Below are positions 40,246 to 50,344 of a stretch of DNA of 64,000 nt, piece by piece (within the stretch, counting starts at the first letter, position 1; each line of letters opens with the position of its first letter). The translations under genes and the position numbers were made by a program. The stretch is from an uncultured Bacteroides sp. (GTDB lineage: Bacteria > Bacteroidota > Bacteroidia > Bacteroidales > Bacteroidaceae), in the NCBI RefSeq assembly GCF_963677685.1, contig NZ_OY782186.1:434001-498000 (forward strand), written 5' to 3'. The notes under the pieces were generated by a model. That model had not been told where the DNA came from. It searched no databases and saw only the letters and a list, made by a program, of their open reading frames with translations.

Positions 40246-40280
40246 TTTGATTATCTTTTTTTATAATGCTTTTATCTTTG
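40246..40280 (+). promoter_or_regulatory. Candidate promoter for recO
   Basis: TTTG at 40246-40249 and TATCTTTG at 40273-40280 are separated by 23 nt, slightly longer than usual. recO starts 64 bp downstream. Confidence 0.4.
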
Positions 40281-40344
40281 TCTCTTTTACTCTTTTTCTT
40301 AATTTTGTTTTGGAATTAAAAGCCATTTTATATCTAAGGAAAGT

Positions 40345-41073
40345 ATGCTACAAAAAACGGTTGGAATTGTTCTCCATGTTCTTAAGTATAATGATACGTC
40401 GAATATAGTCGAGGTATATACGGAGCAATTAGGGCGTGCTTCATTCCTTATATCAGTATCCCGAGCAAAAAAATCGAGTGTAAAAGCCTCTTTATTTCAG
40501 CCGCTTGCTATTGTGGAGTTTGAATTTGATAATCGTCCTTCACTATCGCTACATCGTATTAAAGAGGCTAGAACGTATCTACCTTTTGTTTCTATTCCTT
40601 ATGATCCTTATAAATCGGCTATTGCTTTATTTCTTGCAGAGTTTTTATATCGATCTATTCGGGAAGAGATAGAGAATCATTCTTTATTTGCTTATTTATG
40701 TTATTCTATATCATGGCTTGATGAGCAAAAAGAAGCTTTTGCTAATTTTCATTTGGTGTTTCTTATGCGTTTGTCCCGTTTTTTAGGTTTGTATCCTAAC
40801 TTAGAGGGATATGAAGAGGGAGATTATTTTGATATGCAGAATGCTTGTTTTGTACATACACAACCACAGCAACATTCTTTTTATATTGAGCCTTCCGATT
40901 CTCTTCGACTGGCAAAATTAATGCGTATGAATTATGAGACGATGCATCTTTTTAGCATGAATAGAGCAGAAAGAACGAGATGTTTAGTCGTGATCAATGA
41001 ATATTATCGTCTTCATCTACCGGATTTCCCGGTTTTGAAATCCTTATCAATATTGCAAGAACTATTTAATTAG
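40345..41073 (+). CDS. recO: DNA repair protein RecO
   Basis: RecO acts with RecR (and RecF) to load RecA on SSB-coated single-stranded DNA. The 242 residues begin with the OB-fold ([35 protein letters not shown]), followed by the helical C-terminal domain ([30 protein letters not shown]). The usual four-cysteine zinc motif is absent, as in many Bacteroidetes RecO proteins. It is a single gene with its own terminator. Confidence 0.88.
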   Translation: MLQKTVGIVLHVLKYNDTSNIVEVYTEQLGRASFLISVSRAKKSSVKASLFQPLAIVEFEFDNRPSLSLHRIKEARTYLPFVSIPYDPYKSAIALFLAEFLYRSIREEIENHSLFAYLCYSISWLDEQKEAFANFHLVFLMRLSRFLGLYPNLEGYEEGDYFDMQNACFVHTQPQQHSFYIEPSDSLRLAKLMRMNYETMHLFSMNRAERTRCLVVINEYYRLHLPDFPVLKSLSILQELFN

Positions 41074-41080
41074 AAATAAA

Positions 41081-41145
41081 AATATCACAAACCTTCAAAG
41101 TATATACAAATTATACTTCACAAAGGTTTGTGATATTGTCTTTTT
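41081..41145. terminator. Bidirectional terminator between recO and yqeY
   Basis: AATATCACAAACCTT at 41081-41095 pairs perfectly with 41123-41137. An inner AAGTATA/TATACTT stem also forms, and TTTTT follows. It also suits the end of the minus-strand dcw transcript. Confidence 0.85.
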
Positions 41146-41174
41146 AAGCAGAGAGAACTTATAAGCTTTAATTA

Positions 41175-41624
41175 TTAGCCTAGTAATTCTTTTACTTTTG
41201 TTGAAATGGCTCTTCCTTCAGCTAGGCCTGCTAATTTTTTTGAGGCAACTCCCATAACCTTTCCCATGTCTTTTGCATCTTTAGCGCCAACTTCTGTAAT
41301 AATTTCTTTTAGAACTTTTTCTAATTCTTCTGAAGTCATCTGCTTAGGTAAATAAGCTTCTATGATTTTCACTTGAGCCAATTCACCTTCTGCCAAATCC
41401 TGACGTCCTTGCTTAACATAAATGTCGGCTGAATCTTTTCCTTGTTTTACAAGCTTTTGCATGATTTTGAGAGCGTCTGCGTCTGCGAGAATATCATTTG
41501 CTCCTGGAGCCGTTTTGGCTTCTATGAAGAACTTCTTTACGTTTCTTAAAGTTTCAAGAGCAACTTTATCTTTTGCTTTCATTGCGTTTTTAATGTCTTC
41601 GCTGACTTTTTCAAATAAATCCAT
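41175..41624 (-). CDS. GatB/YqeY domain-containing protein
   Basis: A 149-residue protein made of the YqeY fold: an N-terminal helical part with DIKNAMKAKDKVALETLRNVK and a C-terminal tail-domain part with AYLPKQMTSEEL, GKVMGVASKKLAGLAEGRAIS and VKELLG. The family resembles the C-terminal tRNA-binding domain of GatB, but YqeY itself has no proven amidotransferase activity. It follows ftsZ after 29 bp and is probably the last gene of the dcw transcript. Confidence 0.88.
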   Translation of the reverse strand: MDLFEKVSEDIKNAMKAKDKVALETLRNVKKFFIEAKTAPGANDILADADALKIMQKLVKQGKDSADIYVKQGRQDLAEGELAQVKIIEAYLPKQMTSEELEKVLKEIITEVGAKDAKDMGKVMGVASKKLAGLAEGRAISTKVKELLG

Positions 41625-41653
41625 GATTATATAGAATTATGTCTTGTAAATAA

Positions 41654-42964
41654 TTAGAATGTAATAATTCCGTTGTTATCTATTGCTTCTTCAGTAGTTT
41701 GTATTTCTTCTGCAGTAGCTTTAGCTTTAATTTCATTTAGTGTGGTTTTATCACGTGCGTATGTTGGGGAATTCTCCACAATTGAGATAATTTCTTCGTT
41801 GTCAAGATCTTCTGAAGAAAAAAGATAAATATGGCGTCGTTTACGGAAGTTTTTGCTACCAATACTATTGGCACTTTCTCCATATGCTTTTCTGATACGC
41901 TCTTTGTTTTTCTCTTTCTCCTCTTCCATTTGTAATTGGAGCTCTTCTTCTTCTTGGCTTCGCCTTTCTAAAACACTATTCATTCCGGGAACATCTGCAA
42001 CTCCAAAGCCTGTGGCCAATACAGTGATTTTTACTTTTTTGTCGAGGGTGTTGTCCATAGCTACTCCCCAGATAACTTCTACTCCTTCCCGGAATTTGCT
42101 CATGAACTCATGGATTTCATTCATTTCTTCCATCATTAGTTCTGAGTTTTCGCAGAAGGATACATTAAGCATTACTTTTTTTGCATTAAAGATATCATTG
42201 TTATTTAGTAGAGGAGAATGCAGTGAATCGTCTATGGCTTTTGTGACTCTACTGTCACCTTCGCCAAAGCCTGTACTCATAATTGCCACTCCTCCATCCT
42301 TTAGGATGGTTTTTACATCTGCAAAATCGAGGTTAACCGTTCCTCGCATAGTGATAATTTCTGCTATGCTTTTGGCAGCGATTGACAATGTATCATCTGC
42401 TTTCCCAAACGCATTCATGAAAGTCAGATCGGAATATATTTCTCGAAGTCGTTCGTTATTAATAACTAGAAGGGCATCAACGTGTTGAGCAATACGTTCT
42501 ACACCATCTAAAGCCTGAATAATCTTTTTTTCACCTTCGAAGATAAAGGGAATGGTAACAATACCTACGGTGAGGATATCCATTTCTTTGGCTATGCGAG
42601 CGATCACAGGAGCAGCTCCAGTTCCGGTTCCTCCTCCCATTCCTGCTGTGATAAATACCATTTTTGTTCCGTCATTGAGTAGGTCTTTTAGATCCTCAAT
42701 GCTTTCTTCTGCAGCATCTCGTGCACGATCAGGGCGGTTACCAGCCCCTAATCCTTGTGTGATAGAACGTCCTAATTGTAGTTTTATCGGGACAGGAGAT
42801 TCTGCCAAAGCCTGGTTATCTGTATTACATAATACGAATGTTACGTCGTGTATGCCTTCTTTATACATGTGATTAACAGCATTGCCACCACCACCACCAA
42901 CGCCGATGACCTTTATTATTTTAGGTGAATCTGTTGGGAAATCGAATTGTACTATCTCGTCCAT
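41654..42964 (-). CDS. ftsZ: Cell division protein FtsZ
   Basis: The tubulin-like GTPase that polymerises into the division ring. The 436 residues carry GVGGGGGNAVNHM, the tubulin signature GGGTGTGAAPV, and the T7 loop NLDFADVKTIL that completes GTP hydrolysis. After the core at about residue 320 comes a long charged linker (QEEEELQLQMEEEKEKNKERI), then a more conserved segment, ENSPTYARDKTTL. The far C-terminus (NNGIITF) does not look like the proteobacterial FtsA-binding peptide. It is downstream of ftsA by 20 bp. Confidence 0.97.
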   Translation of the reverse strand: MDEIVQFDFPTDSPKIIKVIGVGGGGGNAVNHMYKEGIHDVTFVLCNTDNQALAESPVPIKLQLGRSITQGLGAGNRPDRARDAAEESIEDLKDLLNDGTKMVFITAGMGGGTGTGAAPVIARIAKEMDILTVGIVTIPFIFEGEKKIIQALDGVERIAQHVDALLVINNERLREIYSDLTFMNAFGKADDTLSIAAKSIAEIITMRGTVNLDFADVKTILKDGGVAIMSTGFGEGDSRVTKAIDDSLHSPLLNNNDIFNAKKVMLNVSFCENSELMMEEMNEIHEFMSKFREGVEVIWGVAMDNTLDKKVKITVLATGFGVADVPGMNSVLERRSQEEEELQLQMEEEKEKNKERIRKAYGESANSIGSKNFRKRRHIYLFSSEDLDNEEIISIVENSPTYARDKTTLNEIKAKATAEEIQTTEEAIDNNGIITF

Positions 42965-42984
42965 ATCTTACTAGCAATTACATA

Positions 42985-44400
42985 TTATTTCATATCTTCA
43001 TCAGAGAAAATCTCATTAGAAAGCTTGTCGATTGTTCTCGATATCCAGCTTGGCTTGCTTTTTTTTGCTGCCTCTTTTAACTTTTTCTCTTCAGCTTTTC
43101 TTATTCTTTCTTCTTCTTCTCTTTTTTTCTTTGCGGCTTTGGCCTCCTCTTCTTGTTTCTTTAATTCTTCATCCTCTTCAAAGAAATCTTTTATAGGATT
43201 AGCCGAGTTTGTTGCAGAAGCGTTTGTTTTCTGATTAGCTGTATTTTCTTGTAGACAACAATTGTCTTCTCCTGCAAATAATATCCCTAAGAGGGTGTTT
43301 TGTGTACCGTCTTTTTTTAATATATCATTTTCAGCATGTACTGCATTTCTTATGAACTTTGCTGTTTTGATTTTATCTATGCCAGTTCTTTTTCGAAGTA
43401 CTGCGTCTAAATTATTCAAGTTGGCAGCTCCTCCTGTCATGACAATACCTGAGAGCAATTTGTCGTCGTATCCTGAAAGTTGAATTTGATTCCATACATT
43501 TGCTATAATCTCTTCTGTACGTGCTTCGATAATATTGTTGAGCTCTTGCAACTCTATTGTTCTACTTTCATCCTCGGTCTGGATTATGGTTTTCTCTTCT
43601 TCCTCTGCTTCATATAAGGCATTTCCGTATTGAATCTTTAATGTTTCAGCATCTTCTTCTTCTAGTTGAAGTGAGGTTATATCCCGTGTGATTAAATTTC
43701 CTCCTAATGGGATTACTGTGAGAAAACGTAGAATATTGTTCTTGTAAATAGAGATAGTAGTCGTATCAGCGCCGAAGTCAACTAATGCACATCCTGATCG
43801 TCTTTCACCTTCTGTTAATACTACATTAGCTGTAACTATGGGGGAGATAAATGTGTCAGCTATTTCTATTTTACTTTGTTCGAAGCAGTGCTCTAAGTTT
43901 TTCTTTATAGCAGAACGAGCTATGATATTTAGAAAACGTCCTTCTATATGGTTTGTAGCAACTCCTACAGGGTCTGCTTGTAGATTATTACCAACTTTGT
44001 ATTCTTGTGGTGCAACGTCTAGAATATTGAGGTCAATTAAAGGTATTGCCAAGTTTTCATCACAGACAGCATCAACGAGTTCCTGAGAAATTATTGTCTC
44101 TTCTTTTAAATCTCTGCTAACTACATTTTTCACTGTTCGTAGAGATTGTCCTCCAATTCCTACATAGACTTTAGCGATGGAGGCATTAAGTTCGCCTTCT
44201 AAGGTGTTGATGAGAGAGGTTAATCCCTGAGCGGTCTTGTCTAAATTGTAAATAACTCCTTTCCTTATAAAAGAAGAAGAATCCTCTTTGGCGTAAGCTA
44301 AAACTTGAATGCTTCCGTCACTATTCTTTTTGCCGGCTATGCCGGTTATTTTTGATGAACCGAGTTCGATAGCGGCAATAAAATCTGTTGTTGACACCAT
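42985..44400 (-). CDS. ftsA: Cell division protein FtsA
   Basis: An actin-like ATPase that anchors FtsZ to the membrane and recruits later division proteins. The 471 residues have the N-terminal AAIELGSSKITGIAG, the 1C domain with GIGGQSLR, a phosphate-binding DFGADTTTISIY and VMTGGAANLNNLD. From about residue 405 there is a 50-residue Lys/Glu/Ala-rich linker, probably coiled coil. It ends in a short amphipathic helix (PSWISRTIDKLSNEIF) that should be the membrane-targeting sequence. This linker is longer than in E. coli FtsA. Confidence 0.94.
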   Translation of the reverse strand: MVSTTDFIAAIELGSSKITGIAGKKNSDGSIQVLAYAKEDSSSFIRKGVIYNLDKTAQGLTSLINTLEGELNASIAKVYVGIGGQSLRTVKNVVSRDLKEETIISQELVDAVCDENLAIPLIDLNILDVAPQEYKVGNNLQADPVGVATNHIEGRFLNIIARSAIKKNLEHCFEQSKIEIADTFISPIVTANVVLTEGERRSGCALVDFGADTTTISIYKNNILRFLTVIPLGGNLITRDITSLQLEEEDAETLKIQYGNALYEAEEEEKTIIQTEDESRTIELQELNNIIEARTEEIIANVWNQIQLSGYDDKLLSGIVMTGGAANLNNLDAVLRKRTGIDKIKTAKFIRNAVHAENDILKKDGTQNTLLGILFAGEDNCCLQENTANQKTNASATNSANPIKDFFEEDEELKKQEEEAKAAKKKREEEERIRKAEEKKLKEAAKKSKPSWISRTIDKLSNEIFSDEDMK

Positions 44401-44431
44401 TTTAATTTACTATTTTGACAAATTACTATTA

Positions 44432-45187
44432 TTATTGAGAATGGAGTGTTTTTTTGTTCTTTGTACAAATGATTTGGTTGTTGAACTCCAAATTAATACG
44501 TGAATATTTATTCCATCCCACTTGGTTCAGTGCTTTTTTATAAAACACTTTTAATCTTGATAACTTTTCTTCAAAGTTATCAATTTTTCCAAGATATATC
44601 GTATGATTGCCTACACGAGGCACTAATTCTATGTCTTTTTCTGGCAATACGTTAATTTGTTCTATCTGTGCATTCCAGAATTTATTTTGATGCAAAAATA
44701 CACCAAACTTATGTAAATACCTCATAGCGAATGACTTTTCTACATTTCCGGTTACAACTGCTAGGTGTGCGATACACTTAGCTCCGGGAGGAATAATTCT
44801 TCCTTTATTGTCAAGATAGTACTCGTCACCGTTGTTACTCATAACTTTCAGTATCGGAACTCGCTGTGTTATTTCTATGCATAGTTTGTTGCTAGGTGTT
44901 TTATAACATTCTGCTTTCTCTATAAGAGGATGTTTGGCTAATTCTTTTTCCAACTTTTTAGTTTTTATACGCTCCATTTTCTCTTGTACGGGATAGAGCC
45001 CTTTGCTTTTTAATAAAGCACCTATTTCTTGTTTGGTTATAAAATTTTCATTTGTGGTATCTTTTATAATTAATTCTATGTCATTGCAGACCGCATTAAG
45101 CGGCTCCTTGTTGAGAGCAGTAATTGCTACAGCAAGATAGGCTATAATGAGCAATAGCGCAAATAACAGAAGAATTTTCTTTATCAT
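44432..45187 (-). CDS. ftsQ: Cell division protein FtsQ (DivIB-type)
   Basis: A 251-residue bitopic inner-membrane protein that links FtsL/FtsB-like proteins to the divisome. It has one N-terminal membrane helix (about 4-24), a POTRA-like region with ITKQEIGALLKSKGLYP and KHPLIEKAECYKTPSNKLCIEI, and a periplasmic FtsQ domain with YYLDNKGRIIP. Sequence similarity in this family is low, so position between murC and ftsA supports the call. Its start overlaps the murC stop by 4 bp. Confidence 0.85.
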   Translation of the reverse strand: MIKKILLLFALLLIIAYLAVAITALNKEPLNAVCNDIELIIKDTTNENFITKQEIGALLKSKGLYPVQEKMERIKTKKLEKELAKHPLIEKAECYKTPSNKLCIEITQRVPILKVMSNNGDEYYLDNKGRIIPPGAKCIAHLAVVTGNVEKSFAMRYLHKFGVFLHQNKFWNAQIEQINVLPEKDIELVPRVGNHTIYLGKIDNFEEKLSRLKVFYKKALNQVGWNKYSRINLEFNNQIICTKNKKTLHSQ

Positions 45188-46560
45188 TGATCTTTAAGCA
45201 TTTGTTCAATGGCGGGTACATAATTATCTATATCTCCTGCGCCAAGGGTAATCAAAACCTCAATTTTTCTTTCTCTCAATACGTTTAATATGTCTTTTTT
45301 CTTGCACATCTGCTTTGTAATACCTGGTCTGAGGCTATCATAAATTAATTTACTGCTTATACCAGGTATCGGAGTCTCTCTAGCAGGATAAATATCTACT
45401 AATATGACTTCATCTAATAAAGATAGACTCTCTGCAAAATCCTTGTAGAAGTCTCTTGTTCGTGTATAAAGATGTGGTTGAAAAACAGCTGTTATTTTTT
45501 TATTTGGGTATAATTCTCGAATAGAAGTGACACTCTGTTTGATTTCTGAGGGGTGATGCGCATAATCGTTCAAAAAGACTGTTTTTTCATTTTTGATTTT
45601 AAAATCGAACCTTCTGTCTACTCCTTTAAAGCTTTTCATTCCTTGCTTTATTTCTTCATTAGTAGCTCCATTTAAATGAGCAAGTGCCATGGCTGCAACA
45701 CCATTTTCTATGTTAATACTAATAGGTACTCCTAATTGAATGTTGTTGATACGTGTGTCCGGAGCAATGAAATCAATAAAAATTTCACCATCTTTAATAC
45801 GAATGTTCTCGGCATGAAAATCACCTTCTTCCTTTGAATAGGTATAGAGTCTTACTCCTTCTTGTATCTTGGGTTTTAATGAAATGCCTTTGCGGATAAT
45901 AAGGCAACCACCGGGCTGAATGAGTGATGTGTATTTTACAAAACTTTCCAAATAGGCTTCTTCTGTGCCGTAGATATCTAAATGGTCAGGATCTGTGGCT
46001 GTGATAACCGACATGTAGGGAGATAGCCAATGAAAAGAACGATCGAATTCGTCTGCTTCGATTACTGTATAAGGGCTTTCTTGTGAAAGTAATAAGTTTG
46101 TTCCATAATTTTTAGAAATCCCTCCTAAAAAAGCAGTGCATTTTATATGCGACTGTTCAAGTAAGTGGGCAGTCATGGTCGATGTGGTGGTCTTCCCATG
46201 CGTTCCTGCTACACATAATCCTTTACTTGAATGAGTAATACTTCCCAATACTTGTGCGCGTTTTTGTATCTCAAATCCGTTTGTGCGGAAATATTGTAAT
46301 TCAGCATGTTCTTGAGGTATGGCGGGGGTCAGTACTATTAGCGTAGTCTCTTTATCTTTGCAGGCTTGGGGGATTAACGAGACATTCTCTTCATAATGTA
46401 TCTGTGCTCCCTCTTTTATTAACTGTTCTGTTAGTTCACTAGGTGTGCGGTCGTATCCAGCAACTAGTTTTCCTTTATTTATAAAATATCGTGCGAGTGC
46501 ACTCATTCCAATGCCTCCTACGCCAACGAAGTATACTGATTTTATTTTTTCTGTATTCAT
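45184..46560 (-). CDS. murC: UDP-N-acetylmuramate--L-alanine ligase
   Basis: MurC adds L-alanine to UDP-MurNAc, the first amino acid of the peptidoglycan stem peptide. The 458 residues show the N-terminal Rossmann motif FVGVGGIGMSALA, the ATP loop GTHGKTTTTSM, the Mur-ligase segment EADEFDRSF and FKGVDRRFDF, with NDYAHHPSEI in the C-terminal domain. The Mur central-domain pattern and the position between murG and ftsQ agree. Confidence 0.96.
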   Translation of the reverse strand: MNTEKIKSVYFVGVGGIGMSALARYFINKGKLVAGYDRTPSELTEQLIKEGAQIHYEENVSLIPQACKDKETTLIVLTPAIPQEHAELQYFRTNGFEIQKRAQVLGSITHSSKGLCVAGTHGKTTTSTMTAHLLEQSHIKCTAFLGGISKNYGTNLLLSQESPYTVIEADEFDRSFHWLSPYMSVITATDPDHLDIYGTEEAYLESFVKYTSLIQPGGCLIIRKGISLKPKIQEGVRLYTYSKEEGDFHAENIRIKDGEIFIDFIAPDTRINNIQLGVPISINIENGVAAMALAHLNGATNEEIKQGMKSFKGVDRRFDFKIKNEKTVFLNDYAHHPSEIKQSVTSIRELYPNKKITAVFQPHLYTRTRDFYKDFAESLSLLDEVILVDIYPARETPIPGISSKLIYDSLRPGITKQMCKKKDILNVLRERKIEVLITLGAGDIDNYVPAIEQMLKDQ

Positions 46561-46568
46561 TAGTCTTA

Positions 46569-47684
46569 TTATTTTTTGCTTATCGCTAGCTTATATACTT
46601 CTTGTGCTATAATATTTGCTGAATCTGCTAATGCCAGTTTCTCTATGTTCTCGCTCAAATTTTCTAATTGCTTTTCGGAGTGAATTGTACTTAATGCTTT
46701 ATTTATGAGTTCGGAATTGGCATTTGCATCTTTTACATAAATGGCGGCTTTTTTATTAACAAGTGCCATTGCATTTTTTGTCTGATGGTCTTCTGCTACA
46801 TTGGGAGAGGGGACTAATATTACCGGTTTTTTCAGTAAGCAGAATTCAGAGATGGAGCCTGCGCCTGCACGTGAGATAACTAAGTCGGCGGCAGCATAAG
46901 CATTTGCCATATCTTTGATGAAATCAGTTGTATATAAATTGTTTATTTTTTCTGTTCGATTTAAAGCTTCTTGAGCTTGTTCAAAATAAATTTTTCCAGT
47001 CTGCCAGATAAATTGTACATCGGATTCTTGAATATCTGTGAGATGATTTATGATGGATTGATTGATAGTGCGGGCACCTAGGCTACCTCCTAAAATAAGG
47101 ATCGTTTTTTTATCTGCTTGAAAGCCAAACGTTTTGAGTGCTTCTTCACGATTAACTGCTTCGTTGAATAGTGTTTGGCGTACAGGATTGCCTGTCATGA
47201 GAATTTTATCGGCAGGGAAGAACCTTTCCATTCCGTCATAGGCAACGCAGATCTTGCAGGCACGCTTTGCTAATAATTTGTTTGTTACACCTGCATAAGA
47301 ATTTTGTTCTTGTATAAGGGTAGGCACCCCCATCATTCCTGCCATTTTAAGAGTCGGGCCACTTGCATATCCACCAACACCAACTGCTACATCCGGCTTG
47401 AATGATTTTATGATGTTTCTCGCTTTCCATTGACTTTTTATTAATTTCAGTATAACAGCAATGTTTTTTATTAGATGCTTTCTGTCGAAACCGGCCACGG
47501 GAAGTCCTATTATGTCATAACCGGCGTCGGGTACACGCTGCATTTCCATTCTTCCTTCGGCACCAACGAAAAGAATTTTGGCTTCGGGATGTTGTTCTTT
47601 TATGGCGTTTGCGATAGATACTGCCGGGAAAATATGACCTCCCGTTCCTCCTCCGCTGATGATAATCCTTATTTCTTTTTTCAT
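46569..47684 (-). CDS. murG: MurG: lipid II-forming N-acetylglucosaminyltransferase
   Basis: MurG transfers GlcNAc from UDP-GlcNAc to lipid I on the inner face of the membrane. The 371 residues have the GT28 N-terminal loop GGGTGGHIFPA, GVGGYASGP, the second glycine loop LGGSLGARTIN and the UDP-GlcNAc site SRAGAGSISEFCLLKKPVILVPSP. It lies between ftsW and murC. Confidence 0.96.
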   Translation of the reverse strand: MKKEIRIIISGGGTGGHIFPAVSIANAIKEQHPEAKILFVGAEGRMEMQRVPDAGYDIIGLPVAGFDRKHLIKNIAVILKLIKSQWKARNIIKSFKPDVAVGVGGYASGPTLKMAGMMGVPTLIQEQNSYAGVTNKLLAKRACKICVAYDGMERFFPADKILMTGNPVRQTLFNEAVNREEALKTFGFQADKKTILILGGSLGARTINQSIINHLTDIQESDVQFIWQTGKIYFEQAQEALNRTEKINNLYTTDFIKDMANAYAAADLVISRAGAGSISEFCLLKKPVILVPSPNVAEDHQTKNAMALVNKKAAIYVKDANANSELINKALSTIHSEKQLENLSENIEKLALADSANIIAQEVYKLAISKK

Positions 47685-47699
47685 TGCTTTCTTTTTCTT

Positions 47700-48977
47700 T
47701 TATTCTTCAAATTCCGCATCACTATTCAGTAGTTCGGAGGTCGGTTCGATTGCTTCCTCGCTATGAGTGTCTATCTCTATTGCAAGATTTTCATCTTTCG
47801 CTTTTTCTTCTTCTAAACGTGCAGTATATCGGCTTACACTGAGTATCATACCAATGTAAGCACAATTAATAAGGGTGCTGGTTCCTCCTTTACTTATTAG
47901 AGGTAGAGGCTGACCGGTGACAGGGAAAAGTCCTACTGCTACCATCATATTCAGCACGGCTTGTGATACAAGCATTAAAGCTATACCCATTACCAAAAAG
48001 GCAGGGAATGTCCGCTCGCATTTTTTTGCAATGCGTCCCGCTCGTATTAGTAGCCAAATATAAAGCATTACTACAAAGACTCCTCCAATCAGTCCTAATT
48101 CTTCTATGATGATGGCGAAAATGAAATCTGAGAAAGCTTGACTGAGGAAGTCCCGTTGAACAGAGTTCCCGGGTGCTTTTCCTATGAGGTTGCTTGTTGC
48201 AATGGCGATTCGGGCATGTGCTATTTGTCCGTCTTTATCGATATCAAATTTTGCTGCTGGAACCTCTTCTTTATCTGCAAAGTTGGTAATCCTACTTTTC
48301 CATGTGCTGAGACGATGTAAAAAAGGTATTTCGCTCTTTTCGGGTGTGATGAGAACAATGGCGACCAATAGTCCTCCTGCTAAAGCAAGGCTCCCGAAAA
48401 GCATTGCCAGTTTCTTCATGGCTACTCTTCCAATAAACATCATCAGTACTACAACTCCGAAGAGTAAAAGGGCTGTTGATAAATTTTCAGGGGCAATGAG
48501 TAAGCAAATAAGACCTGTAATGATCATAATATATTTGAATGCTTTCGGATTAGCTCCTTCGTCATCTTGTTTCTTCGACAAAATAAAAGAAACGGCTATG
48601 ACTACAGCCATTTTGGCTACCTCAGACGGTTGAAATTGGATGCCGAAAAAGGTCATCCAGCGTGCGGCACCATTCACTCGGTCTCCTGTGATTACGCCCA
48701 TTAAAGTAACAAAAGCAAGTAAGCAAAGAGATAGAGGAATAAGGAACACTGGGAATACTTGAAACCATTTATATGGAATGTTATGCATTAATACCACGAC
48801 AACAACTCCTACCATTAATATAACAGAATGTTGTGTGATGGGTGCCCAGTGGTCACCACTCTTGTAAGTAAGTGTACTCGCTGCACTAAATACTTCAATA
48901 ATAGAAATAAGGCAAAGACATAAGAATATGATCCAAATAACCTTGTCCCCTTTAAATATATTCCTTATTAAATCCAT
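47700..48977 (-). CDS. ftsW: Peptidoglycan polymerase FtsW (SEDS family)
   Basis: A 425-residue SEDS-family membrane protein with about ten helices. With its partner PBP (the FtsI-type gene in this cluster) it polymerises septal peptidoglycan. Family features are MTFFGIQFQPSEVAKMA, an Asp-containing extracellular loop, SDFIFAIIIEELGLIGG and VTGQPLPLISKGGTS. The C-terminal tail of about 40 residues is acidic and predicted cytoplasmic. RodA is an alternative within the family, but position in the dcw cluster favours FtsW. Confidence 0.94.
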   Translation of the reverse strand: MDLIRNIFKGDKVIWIIFLCLCLISIIEVFSAASTLTYKSGDHWAPITQHSVILMVGVVVVVLMHNIPYKWFQVFPVFLIPLSLCLLAFVTLMGVITGDRVNGAARWMTFFGIQFQPSEVAKMAVVIAVSFILSKKQDDEGANPKAFKYIMIITGLICLLIAPENLSTALLLFGVVVLMMFIGRVAMKKLAMLFGSLALAGGLLVAIVLITPEKSEIPFLHRLSTWKSRITNFADKEEVPAAKFDIDKDGQIAHARIAIATSNLIGKAPGNSVQRDFLSQAFSDFIFAIIIEELGLIGGVFVVMLYIWLLIRAGRIAKKCERTFPAFLVMGIALMLVSQAVLNMMVAVGLFPVTGQPLPLISKGGTSTLINCAYIGMILSVSRYTARLEEEKAKDENLAIEIDTHSEEAIEPTSELLNSDAEFEE

Positions 48978-49005
48978 TTACTCATTTATTTAAAAAATTG
49001 CTGCT

Positions 49006-50337
49006 TCATAGGTCGAGGACGTATCTTTTGAATTGTTCTCCTCGATCTTCGTAGCTTTTAAAAAGATCGAAACTAGCACAGCAAGGTGACAGTAATACTG
49101 TTTCTCCTTTTTGGGCCATTTTATAGGCGGCATTCACAGCATCTTCCATGCTTTGTACATCGGCAACGGGCAATTTCATTCTATCGAAGAAAGTATGTAA
49201 TTTTTCATTATCTAGTCCCAAATATATGAGTCCGCTACATTTTTCTTCAACAAACTTTTTAATCTCTGTATAGTCGTTACCTTTATCTTTCCCTCCTAGT
49301 ATCAGTATTGTCTTGGTGGTCATGCTTTGCAAAGCGTACCAACATGAATTTACGTTTGTGGCTTTGGAATCATTGATAAAATCGATGCCTCTTACCCGTG
49401 CCACTTTTTCGAGTCTGTGTTCTACTCCTTTAAAGTCTGAAAGTGCCTGTCTAATGTTTTCTTTCGCTATTCCTGCAAGATTAGCAGAGATACCTGCGGC
49501 TAAAGAATTGTATAGATTGTGTGTACCTGTTAGAGCTAGTTGCTCTTGCTCCATATTGAAATCAATAGGCTTTGTGATAACTACTTTATTATTTTCTACG
49601 TAAGCTACCGCTGTCTCTTCTTTAATGGCAGAAAAAGGATATAATTGTGCATGAATTCCGTGCTTATTCAATTCTTGCTTTATGATAGGGTCATCATTCC
49701 AAAAGATAAACGCATCTTCCGAAGTTTGGTTTTGAGCAATACGGAATTTTGCGTTGATATAGCTTTGCATGTTGTGGTCGTAGCGGTCCAAATGATCGGG
49801 GGTAATATTCATCAAAACAGCAATATCCGCTTTGAAGTTGTACATATTATCGAGTTGGAAACTGCTTAACTCTATAATATAATAATCATGGTTTTCTGTA
49901 GCGACTTGTAGAGCTAAACTTTTTCCAATATTTCCCGCTAATCCGACACTTAGTCCCGAACTTTTGAATATATGATAAATGAGGCTTGTAGTAGTGGTTT
50001 TTCCATTACTTCCGGTTATACAGATCATTTTAGCTTTTGTATATCGCCCCGCAAATTCTATCTCAGAAATGATAGGAGTCGCTAATTCTTTTAATTTAAG
50101 AATGATGGGAGCCTCGTTTGGGATGCCCGGGCTTTTTATAACTTCCTCGGCATTTAAAATATGTTCTTCTGTATGTCCTCCTTCTTCCCAAAGAATTTGA
50201 TATTTGTCGAGCAATTCTTTGTAGTGTTTCTTGATGAGAGAAGTATCCGAGACAAAAACATCGAATCCTTTTACCTTTGCTAGAACAGCAGCTCCTGCTC
50301 CGCTCTCACCAGCTCCTAATATTACAATTCTTTTCAT
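49006..50337 (-). CDS. murD: UDP-N-acetylmuramoyl-L-alanine--D-glutamate ligase
   Basis: MurD adds D-glutamate to the growing stem peptide. The 443 residues begin with ILGAGESGAGAAVLA, then the ATP loop GSNGKTTTTSL, ELSSFQLDN, NITPDHLDRY and, in the C-terminal domain, NDSKATNVNSC and GGKDKGNDY. These are the MurD-specific versions of the Mur-ligase motifs. It lies 7 bp downstream of mraY. Confidence 0.96.
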   Translation of the reverse strand: MKRIVILGAGESGAGAAVLAKVKGFDVFVSDTSLIKKHYKELLDKYQILWEEGGHTEEHILNAEEVIKSPGIPNEAPIILKLKELATPIISEIEFAGRYTKAKMICITGSNGKTTTTSLIYHIFKSSGLSVGLAGNIGKSLALQVATENHDYYIIELSSFQLDNMYNFKADIAVLMNITPDHLDRYDHNMQSYINAKFRIAQNQTSEDAFIFWNDDPIIKQELNKHGIHAQLYPFSAIKEETAVAYVENNKVVITKPIDFNMEQEQLALTGTHNLYNSLAAGISANLAGIAKENIRQALSDFKGVEHRLEKVARVRGIDFINDSKATNVNSCWYALQSMTTKTILILGGKDKGNDYTEIKKFVEEKCSGLIYLGLDNEKLHTFFDRMKLPVADVQSMEDAVNAAYKMAQKGETVLLSPCCASFDLFKSYEDRGEQFKRYVLDL

Positions 50338-50344
50338 ATTTAGA

